From: an uncultured Massilia sp.
GTDB lineage: Bacteria > Pseudomonadota > Gammaproteobacteria > Burkholderiales > Burkholderiaceae
NCBI GenBank assembly: GCA_946481275.1
Contig: CAMLMV010000014.1
Span: 62,001-126,000, forward strand
DNA length: 64,000 nt
Direction: 5' to 3'
Shown here piece after piece: positions 33,408 through 41,762 of this stretch; within the stretch, counting starts at the first letter, position 1; every line of letters begins with the position of its first letter. Below the pieces are notes generated by a model. That model did no database searches. It had not been told where the DNA came from and saw nothing but the letters and a program-made list of their open reading frames with translations. Position numbers and translations under genes: made by a program.

Positions 33408-34895
33408 ATGTCCGCACTCCAGAACGCGGCCCTCGCGGCCGACACTCCCCTCGCACCCGAGGCCGACCTGCTCGACCAGATCGTCGAGCAGAGCAAGGTG
33501 GCGAAATCCAGCGCCGAGCATGCGCGCGCCCGCGACCTGATCGCGGAACTGGTCAACCAGGTCATGGACGGCACGGTCGTCGTGTCCGACAACCTGGCCG
33601 CCACCATCGACGCCCGCGTGGCGGAACTGGACCGCCTGATCTCGGCCCAGCTGTCGGCCGTGATGCACGCACCGGAATTCCAGAAACTGGAATCCAGCTG
33701 GACGGGCCTGAACTACCTCGTCAGCAACACGGCGACGGGCCCGAACCTGAAGGTCAAGATGCTCAACGCGACCAAGCGCGAACTGGTGAAGGATTTCCAG
33801 AGCGCCATCGAGTTCGACCAGAGCACCATGTTCCGCAAGGTCTACGAAGAAGAATTCGGCACCTTCGGCGGCGCGCCGTTCGGGGCGCTGCTGGGCGACT
33901 TCGAGATCACGCGCCAGCCGGAAGACATGTACTTCATCGAGCAGATGTCGCACGTGGCGGCGGCCGCGCACGCGCCGTTCATCACGGCCGCGTCGCCCGA
34001 GCTGTTCGGCCTCGAAAGCTATTCGGACCTCGGCAAGCCGCGCGACCTGTCGAAGATCTTCGACACCGTCGAATACGCGAAGTGGAAGGCGTTCCGCGAA
34101 TCGGAAGACGCGCGCTATGTGGGCCTCACGCTGCCGCGCTTCCTCGGCCGCCTGCCGTACAACCCGGCCGACGGCGCCACCACCGAAGGCTTCAACTACG
34201 TCGAGGACGTGGACGGCACCGACCACCACAAATACCTGTGGTGCAACGCGGCCTACGCATTCGGCACCAAGCTGACGGGCGCGTTCGAGGACTATGGCTG
34301 GTGCGCCGCGATCCGCGGCGTGGAAGGCGGCGGCCTCGTGGAAAACCTGCCGACGCACACGTTCAAGACGGACGAAGGCGAGATCGCCCTCAAGTGCCCG
34401 ACGGAGATCGCCATCACCGACCGCCGCGAAAAAGAGCTGTCGGACCTCGGCTTCATCTCGCTCGTGCACTGCAAGAACACGGACTACGCGGCCTTCTTCG
34501 GCGCGCAGTCGGCGCAGAAGGCGCGCAAGTACGCCAGCGACGCGGCCAACGCGAACGCCGTGCTGTCGGCGCAGCTGCAGTACATCTTCGCCGTCTCGCG
34601 CATCGCCCACTACATGAAGGCCATGATGCGCGACAAGATCGGCAGCTTCGCCGCCGCGTCCAACGTCGAGGACTTCCTGAACCGCTGGCTCACGCAGTAC
34701 GTCCTCCTGGACGACAACGCGAGCCAGGAACAGAAGGCGCAGTTCCCGCTGCGCGAAGCGAGCGTGCAGGTCCAGGAAGTGCCGGGCCGTCCGGGTGTCT
34801 ACCGCGCCGTCTCGTTCCTGCGTCCGCACTTCCAGCTCGACGAGCTGTCCGTGTCGCTGCGGCTCGTCGCGGAGCTGCCCGCATCGGCCACCTGA
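33408..34895 (+). CDS. tssC: T6SS sheath large subunit TssC
   Basis: A 495-residue sheath subunit, usual for the family. Recognisable segments are FQKLESSWTGLNYLVSNT, FGALLGDFEI, YSDLGKPRDLSKIFDTVEYAKW, FLGRLPYNPA and the C-terminal FQLDELSVSLRLVAELP. The ATG at 33408 is preferred over the GTG two codons earlier that overlaps the tssB stop. Confidence 0.97.
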   Translation: MSALQNAALAADTPLAPEADLLDQIVEQSKVAKSSAEHARARDLIAELVNQVMDGTVVVSDNLAATIDARVAELDRLISAQLSAVMHAPEFQKLESSWTGLNYLVSNTATGPNLKVKMLNATKRELVKDFQSAIEFDQSTMFRKVYEEEFGTFGGAPFGALLGDFEITRQPEDMYFIEQMSHVAAAAHAPFITAASPELFGLESYSDLGKPRDLSKIFDTVEYAKWKAFRESEDARYVGLTLPRFLGRLPYNPADGATTEGFNYVEDVDGTDHHKYLWCNAAYAFGTKLTGAFEDYGWCAAIRGVEGGGLVENLPTHTFKTDEGEIALKCPTEIAITDRREKELSDLGFISLVHCKNTDYAAFFGAQSAQKARKYASDAANANAVLSAQLQYIFAVSRIAHYMKAMMRDKIGSFAAASNVEDFLNRWLTQYVLLDDNASQEQKAQFPLREASVQVQEVPGRPGVYRAVSFLRPHFQLDELSVSLRLVAELPASAT

Positions 34896-34950
34896 TTCAC
34901 AAGTTTGTAGTCCCCCCGTATCAACTGAGAACTGAAAGGAAGAACACAAC

Positions 34951-35445
34951 ATGGCAATCGACGTCTACCTGCAAATCGACGGCATCAAAGGCGAGTCCGC
35001 CGACAACGCACACAAGGACTGGATCGAAGTCAAGAGCGTCCAGTGGGAAGTCCTGCAACCGAAATCGGCCACCGCGTCGACCGGCGGCGGCCACACCGCC
35101 GAGCGCACCGAGCACAAGGACATCGTCGTCTCGAAGCTGGCCGACCTGGCCACCCCGATCCTGCTGCAGACCTGCTCGTCGGGCAAGACCATCCCGAAAG
35201 CGAAGTTCGAGTTCCTGCGCGCCGACGGCCAGGGCGAGCGCGTCAAGTACTTCGAGATCGAACTGGAAAACGTCCTGATCTCCAGCGTGTCGCCGTCCGT
35301 CGAGCCGGGCAACATCCTGACCGAAGACGTGTCGATCAAGTACTCCAAGGTGAAATGGAAGTACACCCAGCAGAAGGTCAACGGCGGCACGGGCGGTAAC
35401 ACGTCGGGCGGCTGGGACCTGTCGGCCAACAAGATCGCGGCCTGA
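34951..35445 (+). CDS. hcp: T6SS tube protein Hcp (TssD)
   Basis: A 164-residue Hcp-family protein that polymerises into the inner tube and is exported on firing. It starts MAIDVYLQIDGIKGES and shows AKFEFLRADGQGERVKYFEIELENVLISS. It has AGGAAG before the ATG and a 55-bp gap after tssC. No C-terminal effector extension is present. Confidence 0.97.
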   Translation: MAIDVYLQIDGIKGESADNAHKDWIEVKSVQWEVLQPKSATASTGGGHTAERTEHKDIVVSKLADLATPILLQTCSSGKTIPKAKFEFLRADGQGERVKYFEIELENVLISSVSPSVEPGNILTEDVSIKYSKVKWKYTQQKVNGGTGGNTSGGWDLSANKIAA

Positions 35446-35460
35446 TAGCGCGCCGGCACG

Positions 35461-35955
35461 ATGTCCGCCAAGGGATTCATGCCGGGCCTGTTCGATCGCC
35501 TGATCGACCGGCCTGGCCAGCCCCAGACGGGCACCGTGCCGCGCGTCTCGCTCGAGGAAATGAAGGATTCGGTGGCGCGCGACCTGGAGGCGCTGCTGAA
35601 TACCCGCGCCGTGATGCCGGAAGAGGCATTCCGGCGCTTTCCCGAATGCGCGCGTTCCATCGTCGCGTACGGCCTGCATGATTTTGCGGGCCTGTCGCTG
35701 TCGAGCACCGACGACCGCGCCTTCATCTGCCGTAGCCTGGAAGCGGCGATCGCGCGCCACGAACCGCGCCTGCGCAACGTGCAGGCCAGGCTCGAACTGC
35801 GCGAGGATGCCGTCAACCGCCTGAATTTTTCGATCACCGCGCTGATGGTCGTGAGCGCGGCGCACGAGCCGGTCAACTTCGACGCCGTGCTGCAGCCCTC
35901 CAGCCAGCATTACACCATCAGCAAGGCCCGCCGTCCGGCGGCGCCGGGAGCCTGA
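35461..35955 (+). CDS. tssE: T6SS baseplate protein TssE
   Basis: A 164-residue gp25-like baseplate wedge protein. It starts with GLFDRLIDRPG, followed by SVARDLEALLNTRAV, ARSIVAYGLHDFAGLSLSS and EPRLRNVQARLELRED, all typical. It lies 15 bp after hcp and 1 bp before tssF. Confidence 0.95.
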   Translation: MSAKGFMPGLFDRLIDRPGQPQTGTVPRVSLEEMKDSVARDLEALLNTRAVMPEEAFRRFPECARSIVAYGLHDFAGLSLSSTDDRAFICRSLEAAIARHEPRLRNVQARLELREDAVNRLNFSITALMVVSAAHEPVNFDAVLQPSSQHYTISKARRPAAPGA

Positions 35956-35956
35956 G

Positions 35957-37795
35957 TTGGACCAGCTATTACCGTATTACGAGCAGGAGCTCGGTTTCCT
36001 GCGCCGCCATTCGCGCGAATTCTCCGAGCGCTACCCCAGGATCGCCGGCAAGCTGCTCATCGGCGGCGAAGTGTGCGAAGACCCGCACATCGAACGCATG
36101 ATCGAATCGTTCGCGCTGCTGAATTCCCGCATCGCCAAGCGCCTCGACGACGACTACCCCGAATTCACCGAAGCGCTGCTCGACGTCCTGTATCCGCACT
36201 ACCTGCGCCCGTTCCCATCCTGCTCGATCGCGCGCATGGACTTCGCCGCCGCCGCGCAGCCCGGCGCCGCCGGCACGATCCCGCGCGGCACGCAGCTCGC
36301 GACGCGCCCCGTGCGCGGCGCGCCGTGCACGTTCCGCACCGCGTACCCCGTGACGGTGGCGCCGCTGGACCTGGCGCGCGCCCGCTTCGACGCCATCCTC
36401 GACGCGCCCGACGCCGTGCGCCCGCCGCCGCAGGCGACGTCGAAGCTGTCGATCACGCTGGCCGCAACGGGCGCCAGCTCCATCGCGGGCCTGAAACTGG
36501 CGAGCCTGCGCGTGTTCATCGACGGCGAGCCGTCGTTCTGCGCCGCGCTGCGCGACGCGCTGTTCATGCGCGGCGTGTGCGCCTATGCGGAAGCGGACGG
36601 CAACGGCCGCTGGATCCCGCTGTCGAAGATCCCGCTGCAACCGGCCGGCTTCGGCGAGGACGAAGCGCTGATCGACTTCCCGGCCCGTTCGCACACGGCC
36701 TACCGCCTGCTCACGGAATACTTCTGCTTCCCGGATAAGTTCAACTTCTTCGACATCGACCTGAAGGCATTGACCGCCGCGCTGCCGGCGGGCACACGCA
36801 CCATCACGCTGCACCTGGCCCTGTCCGGCCTGCGCGCCGACTCGAACGCCGCGCGCATGCTGGGCACCTTGTCCGCCACGAACCTGCTGCTGGGCTGCAC
36901 ACCGGTGGTGAACCTGTTCCGCCAGCGCGGCGAACCGATCCGCCTGACCCACACGACGGCCAGTTATCCGGTGCTGGCGGACGCGCGCCGCGCCTTCGCG
37001 TTCGAGGTGCAGTCGATCGACAGCGTGCGCCTCGTGCGCCAGACGCCGCAGGGCGAATCGATCGTGGAATTCCGGCCGTTCTATTCGCTGCGCCACGGCC
37101 AGATGCCGGACAAGAGCGGCCATTACTGGATCATGCGGCGCGACCCGCTGCTGGCCGAGCGAAGCCCGGGCTACGAGACGCAGATCTCCCTCGTCGACAT
37201 CGATTTCGACCCGGCCGAGGTGGAGACGGACACCCTGAGCATCGAGCTCACATGCACCAACCGCGACCTGCCGGCGCTGCTGTCGTACGGCGTGCGCGGC
37301 GGCGACCTGTTCATCGAGGGCGGATCGACGGTGCAGTCGATCAGCTTCCTGCGCAAGCCCACGACGTCGTACCGCTTCGAACGCGGGCACGGCGCGCACT
37401 GGCGCCTGATCTCGCACCTGTCGCTGAACCACCTGTCGCTGTCGGGCGGCGGCATCGCCGCGTTCCGCGAGATGCTGACCCTGTACGACCTGCCGCGCTC
37501 GCCCTCGACGCAGCGCCAGATCGGCGGCATCCTCGCGGTCGACCACCGGCCCGCGACGGCGTGGCTGCCGGGGAACCCGTTCGCCTGCATGGTGCGCGGC
37601 ATCGAGGTGCGCCTGACGATCGACGAGGAAGCCTTCGTCGGCAGCGGCGTCGACGCGTTCGCCCACATCGTCGAACGCTTCCTCGGCCTGTACGTGCACG
37701 CCAACAGCTTCACGCAACTGGTGATCGTTTCCAACAAGACCGGAGGAGAGCTGCTGCGATGCACGCCCCGAAGCGGCGATTTGAGCCTGCTGTAA
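35957..37795 (+). CDS. tssF: T6SS baseplate protein TssF
   Basis: A 612-residue baseplate wedge protein. It begins MDQLLPYYEQELGFLRRHSR, the family's standard N-terminus, which places the start at a TTG codon (35957) with GGAG upstream. Internal hallmarks are RIAGKLLIGGEVCEDPHIER, ALLDVLYPHYLRPFPS and AYRLLTEYFCFPDKFNFFDI. The 3' end overlaps the tssG start by 37 bp. Use of TTG may lower its expression relative to sheath genes; that is inference. Confidence 0.95.
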   Translation: MDQLLPYYEQELGFLRRHSREFSERYPRIAGKLLIGGEVCEDPHIERMIESFALLNSRIAKRLDDDYPEFTEALLDVLYPHYLRPFPSCSIARMDFAAAAQPGAAGTIPRGTQLATRPVRGAPCTFRTAYPVTVAPLDLARARFDAILDAPDAVRPPPQATSKLSITLAATGASSIAGLKLASLRVFIDGEPSFCAALRDALFMRGVCAYAEADGNGRWIPLSKIPLQPAGFGEDEALIDFPARSHTAYRLLTEYFCFPDKFNFFDIDLKALTAALPAGTRTITLHLALSGLRADSNAARMLGTLSATNLLLGCTPVVNLFRQRGEPIRLTHTTASYPVLADARRAFAFEVQSIDSVRLVRQTPQGESIVEFRPFYSLRHGQMPDKSGHYWIMRRDPLLAERSPGYETQISLVDIDFDPAEVETDTLSIELTCTNRDLPALLSYGVRGGDLFIEGGSTVQSISFLRKPTTSYRFERGHGAHWRLISHLSLNHLSLSGGGIAAFREMLTLYDLPRSPSTQRQIGGILAVDHRPATAWLPGNPFACMVRGIEVRLTIDEEAFVGSGVDAFAHIVERFLGLYVHANSFTQLVIVSNKTGGELLRCTPRSGDLSLL

Positions 37796-38841
37796 TCGAG
37801 CGGCTGTTCGCGCAGCCGTACCGCTTCCAGTATTTCCAGGCCGTGCGCATGATCGAGCTGTGGCTGCGCCGGCGCGGCATGGCGGAAGAGGGTGCACTGG
37901 CGAACTTCCTGCGCTTTACCAATTCCACCTCGCTCGCCTTCCCGGCCAGCGAGATCGAGGCGCTGCAGCCGGAACCGCGCGCGGTCGCGCCGACGAGCGC
38001 CGCGCTGGCGGCAGCACTGCAGTCGCAGGAGCTGAGGTACGTGCGCCTGACGCCCACGTTCATGGGCCTGCTGGGTTCAAGCGGCGCGCTGCCCGCCCAT
38101 TACACGGAACGGGTGGCCGCGCAGCAGATCGCGGAGCGGGACGACGGCCCGCGCGCCTTCCTCGACACGTTCTCGACCCGCACCCTGGCCCTGTTCTACG
38201 AGGCGTGGCGCAAGTACCGGCTGGAGCTGAAGTACGGCGGCCGCAAGGACGGTTTCCTGCCGCTGCTGCTGTCGCTTGCGGGCATGGGCCACACGGCGCT
38301 GCGGCGGCGCCTGTCCGACCATGGCGACGGCGTGCTGGACGAAACCGTCGCCTACTTCGCCACCGCCATGCGCCAGCGGCCGGCGTCCAGCGTGCAGATC
38401 GCGCGCGTGCTGGCCGAATATTTTGGACAAGACGTGCGTGCCGAGCAGTTCATCGGGCGCTGGTACGACGTGCCGGCCACGCAGCAGACGGCGCTCGGCC
38501 TCGGCAACGCCACCCTGGGCGGCGGCGCCATGGCCGGCACGCGCGTGTGGCAGCGCGACCTGCGCCTGCGCCTCGTCATCGGCCCGCTGGACCTGAAGTC
38601 CTACGAATCCTTCCTGCCGGGCGGCCGCGCGGCGCGCGCGCTGGGCAACATGGTGACCATGTTCACGGGGCTGTCGCTCGAATACGAAGTGCAGCTCGTG
38701 CTGCGCGCGGACGAGGTGCGGGGCAGCACGCTGTCCGGTACGCGCACTGCGGGTGGGCGCCTGGGCTGGGACGGCTTCCTCGTCGACGGCCCGCAAACAC
38801 TTGACCGCGCCGACGTGCGCTACGAGATTCACGCTAACTAA
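37759..38841 (+). CDS. tssG: T6SS baseplate protein TssG
   Basis: A 360-residue partner of TssF. It shows LFAQPYRFQYFQAVRMIELW, FLRFTNSTSLAFPASEIEAL, YVRLTPTFMGLLGSSGALPAHYTE and FLDTFSTRTLALFYEAWRKYR, the standard conserved blocks. The ATG at 37759 lies inside the tssF frame, with GGAGGAG about 11 nt upstream, so translation is coupled. Confidence 0.95.
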   Translation: MHAPKRRFEPAVIERLFAQPYRFQYFQAVRMIELWLRRRGMAEEGALANFLRFTNSTSLAFPASEIEALQPEPRAVAPTSAALAAALQSQELRYVRLTPTFMGLLGSSGALPAHYTERVAAQQIAERDDGPRAFLDTFSTRTLALFYEAWRKYRLELKYGGRKDGFLPLLLSLAGMGHTALRRRLSDHGDGVLDETVAYFATAMRQRPASSVQIARVLAEYFGQDVRAEQFIGRWYDVPATQQTALGLGNATLGGGAMAGTRVWQRDLRLRLVIGPLDLKSYESFLPGGRAARALGNMVTMFTGLSLEYEVQLVLRADEVRGSTLSGTRTAGGRLGWDGFLVDGPQTLDRADVRYEIHAN

Positions 38842-38868
38842 GTCACGCCAACTGAAAGAGGACACTCG

Positions 38869-41478
38869 ATGAGCATCAACCTGAAAACCCTGATCGGCAA
38901 ACTGGACGACACCTGCCGCGCGGCCGCCACGCGGGCGGCGGGCCTGTGCGTGTCGCTGGGACAGTACGAGGTCGACATCGAGCACCTGTTCCTCGCGCTG
39001 CTGGAACAGCCGGCCTGCGACGTGGCCGTGATCGCGCGCCGCTGCGGCGTGTCGATCGAACGGCTGGAAGCGGACCTGCACGCCGAAGTGGCCGGCTTCA
39101 AGAGCGGCAACTCGCGCACGCCCGTGTTCTCGGAGCGCCTGCCGAAACTGTTCGAACACGCATGGCTCATCGCGTCGCTCGACCTGCGCGCGGGGCAGCA
39201 GGCCGGCATCCGCAGCGGCCACCTGCTGCAGGCGCTGCTCAGTTCTCCCGAACTGTCGCAACTGGCGCACCGCGTGTCGCCGCAGTTCGCGGCATTCGAC
39301 CTGGACCGCATCAAGCATCATTTCGACGACGTGACCGCGGGTTCCGACGAGGCCCCGACCGTCTTCGCCGCGCCAGTGCAGGACGGGGGTGCGGACCCGG
39401 TGGGCGAACTGCAGCGCCAGGGGCCGTCGAAGACGCCCGCGCTGGACCAGTTCACGACGAACCTCACGCAGCGCGCGCGCGACGGCAAGGTCGACCCGGT
39501 GATCGGGCGCGACGCGGAAATCCGCCAGCTCGTCGACATCCTCATGCGCCGCCGCCAGAACAACCCGATCCTGACCGGCGAGGCGGGCGTCGGCAAGACG
39601 GCCGTCGTGGAAGGGCTCGCGCTGCGCGTCGCGACGGGCGACGTGCCCGACGTGTTGCGCGGCGTGGAAATCCACGTGCTGGACCTGGGCCTGCTGCAGG
39701 CCGGCGCCAGCGTGAAGGGCGAGTTCGAGAACCGCCTCAAGAACACCATCGACGAGGTGAAAAAGAGCCCGCATCCCATCATCCTGTTCATCGACGAGGC
39801 GCACACGATGATCGGCGCGGGCGGCCAGGCGGGCCAGAACGATGCGGCGAATTTGCTGAAGCCCGCGCTGGCACGGGGCGAGCTGCGCACGATCGCGGCC
39901 ACCACGTGGAGCGAATACAAGAAATATTTCGAGAAGGACCCCGCGCTGGCGCGGCGCTTCCAGGTCGTGAAGGTCGAGGAACCGGGCGAGGAACTGGCGT
40001 GCGCGATGCTGCGCGGGATGGCGCCGCTGATGGAGAAGCATTTCAACGTCCGCATCCACGACGAGGCCATCACGGAAGCCGTGCGCCTGTCGCACCGCTA
40101 CATCAGCGGCCGCCAGCTGCCGGACAAGGCCATCGGCGTGCTGGACACCGCGTGCGCGAAAGTGGCCCTGGGCCGCGACGCGGCGCCGGCCCGCATCGAA
40201 GACCTCACGCGCCGGCTGGAGCGCCTCGATGCCGAACGCGCGGCGCTGGAGCGCGAGCAGGCAGCGGGCGAGGGCGCGCACGACGCGCGGCTGGGCGAAC
40301 TGTCGGCGGCGCGCGGTGCCGCCGAGGATGAACTGGCCACGTTGCGCGCGCGCTGGGAACGCGAGCGCGATCTCGTGGGCCGCATCCGCGAGGCTGCCGA
40401 TGCGCGCGGCCTGCGCGACGAACTGAAGGCCGTGCAGGGCGAGACGCCGCTCGTGCCGCTGCAGGTCGATGGCCACGTGGTGGCCGGCATCGTCGCCGGC
40501 TGGACCGGCATCCCGCTCGGCAAGATGGTCAAGGACGAGATCCGCACGGTGCTGAATCTGCATGAGCTGCTGGAGCAGCGCGTGCTGGGCCAGTCGCATG
40601 CGATCGACGCCGTCGCGCAGCGCGTGCGCACGGCGCGCGCGAACCTCGACGATCCGAACAAGCCGCAGGGCGTATTCCTGTTCGTGGGCCCGTCCGGCGT
40701 CGGCAAGACGGAGACGGCGCTGGCGCTGGCCGACGTGCTGTACGGCGGCGAACGCAAACTCGTCACCATCAACATGAGCGAATACCAGGAAGCGCACAGC
40801 GTCTCCGGCCTGAAAGGCTCGCCGCCGGGCTACGTGGGCTATGGCGAGGGCGGCGTGCTGACGGAAGCCGTGCGCCGCAACCCGTACAGCGTCGTGCTGC
40901 TGGACGAAGTCGAGAAGGCCCACCCGGACGTGCTCGAGCTGTTCTTCCAGGTGTTCGACAAGGGCGTGCTGGACGATGCCGAAGGCCGCGAAGTCGACTT
41001 CCGCAACACGATCATCATCCTGACGTCGAATGTCGCGTCGAGCACGCTGATGCAGGCTTGCCTGAACAAGGATCCGGAGGAGGTGCCGCCGGCCGAGGAA
41101 CTGGAAGCGCTGATCCGCCCGGCGCTCGTCAAGCAGTTCAAGCCGGCGTTCCTGGGCCGCCTGAAAGTCGTGCCGTTCTATCCGATCCCGGACGACGTGC
41201 TGGTAGGGATCATCGAACTCAAGCTCGGACGCATCGCCCAGCGCGTGGCCGCGAACCACAAGGCGGCGTTCGCGTACGACGAGTCGCTCGTGGACGCCGT
41301 GCTGGCCCGCTGCACGGAAGTCGATTCCGGCGCGCGCAACGTCGACAACATCCTCAACGGTACCTTGCTGCCGGAGATCGCCGAGGCCGTGCTGGCGCGC
41401 ATGGCGGAGGGGGCGGCCATCGAGCGGATCGAGGTCGGGGCGGACGGGAACGGCGACTTCACGTACGCAATCGTATAG
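38869..41478 (+). CDS. tssH: T6SS sheath-recycling ATPase TssH (ClpV)
   Basis: An 869-residue AAA+ ATPase that disassembles contracted sheath. It has a Clp N-domain (about 1-150), a first Walker A GEAGVGKT at about 237, a coiled-coil middle domain rich in Arg and Glu (about 430-510) and a second Walker A GPSGVGKTE at about 607. The N-terminal helix and lack of a ClpP-binding loop fit ClpV rather than ClpB; ClpV identity also rests on context. It is the last gene of the rightward T6SS operon. Confidence 0.95.
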   Translation: MSINLKTLIGKLDDTCRAAATRAAGLCVSLGQYEVDIEHLFLALLEQPACDVAVIARRCGVSIERLEADLHAEVAGFKSGNSRTPVFSERLPKLFEHAWLIASLDLRAGQQAGIRSGHLLQALLSSPELSQLAHRVSPQFAAFDLDRIKHHFDDVTAGSDEAPTVFAAPVQDGGADPVGELQRQGPSKTPALDQFTTNLTQRARDGKVDPVIGRDAEIRQLVDILMRRRQNNPILTGEAGVGKTAVVEGLALRVATGDVPDVLRGVEIHVLDLGLLQAGASVKGEFENRLKNTIDEVKKSPHPIILFIDEAHTMIGAGGQAGQNDAANLLKPALARGELRTIAATTWSEYKKYFEKDPALARRFQVVKVEEPGEELACAMLRGMAPLMEKHFNVRIHDEAITEAVRLSHRYISGRQLPDKAIGVLDTACAKVALGRDAAPARIEDLTRRLERLDAERAALEREQAAGEGAHDARLGELSAARGAAEDELATLRARWERERDLVGRIREAADARGLRDELKAVQGETPLVPLQVDGHVVAGIVAGWTGIPLGKMVKDEIRTVLNLHELLEQRVLGQSHAIDAVAQRVRTARANLDDPNKPQGVFLFVGPSGVGKTETALALADVLYGGERKLVTINMSEYQEAHSVSGLKGSPPGYVGYGEGGVLTEAVRRNPYSVVLLDEVEKAHPDVLELFFQVFDKGVLDDAEGREVDFRNTIIILTSNVASSTLMQACLNKDPEEVPPAEELEALIRPALVKQFKPAFLGRLKVVPFYPIPDDVLVGIIELKLGRIAQRVAANHKAAFAYDESLVDAVLARCTEVDSGARNVDNILNGTLLPEIAEAVLARMAEGAAIERIEVGADGNGDFTYAIV

Positions 41479-41481
41479 ATC

Positions 41482-41493
41482 GATATCGATAAC
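41482..41493. promoter_or_regulatory. LacI-like operator candidate 1 (distal)
   Basis: GATATCGATAAC lies just after the tssH stop codon. It is the exact reverse complement of the site at 41663-41674 and matches 11 of 12 positions of the ideal palindrome GTTATCGATAAC. With the proximal site it could support repression by DNA looping across 181 bp. Confidence 0.5.
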
Positions 41494-41552
41494 AACATGC
41501 GCGTGGGCGGCGCTGGTGCACGCCGATCCACGCCGCATGGTTTTGCGGCCGT

Positions 41553-41564
41553 GTTAGCGATAAC
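41553..41564. promoter_or_regulatory. LacI-like operator candidate 2 (middle)
   Basis: GTTAGCGATAAC is a palindrome except at the two positions flanking the central CG. It has the same GTTA-CG-TAAC skeleton as the sites on either side. Confidence 0.5.
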
Positions 41565-41620
41565 GCCCGTATCTATCGTATCTTTGCCGCATCGTCGGTA
41601 AAAATCATAACGCCGAATGG

Positions 41621-41651
41621 TTGCTTTTATTACTCGGCGAACTCCTATAAT
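41621..41651 (+). promoter_or_regulatory. Promoter of the receptor-GH35-GH43-lacI operon
   Basis: A consensus -10 TATAAT at 41646-41651, with a -35-like TTGCTT (41621-41626, spacing 19) or TGCTTT (spacing 18). Transcription would begin near 41658, just before the proximal operator at 41663-41674, the classic arrangement for repression. Confidence 0.55.
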
Positions 41652-41662
41652 CCATTCGCATT

Positions 41663-41674
41663 GTTATCGATATC
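41663..41674. promoter_or_regulatory. LacI-like operator candidate 3 (proximal)
   Basis: GTTATCGATATC matches 11 of 12 positions of GTTATCGATAAC and sits immediately downstream of the predicted transcription start. The probable ligand protein is the LacI-family product at 48291, last gene of the operon it would control. Confidence 0.55.
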
Positions 41675-41762
41675 TAAAACGGTAACCGGCTGCATGGCAA
41701 GCCGTAAAACCAGCGAAACAATAAGACGACAAGTCCATTCGGATTACTTGGAGGAGAAGAAG

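Noticed and set aside
41661..41762. TTG-started N-terminal extension of the receptor at 41763
   Set aside because: It would begin just downstream of the -10 element, inside the operator, and hide the signal peptide; the ATG at 41763 has an excellent ribosome site.
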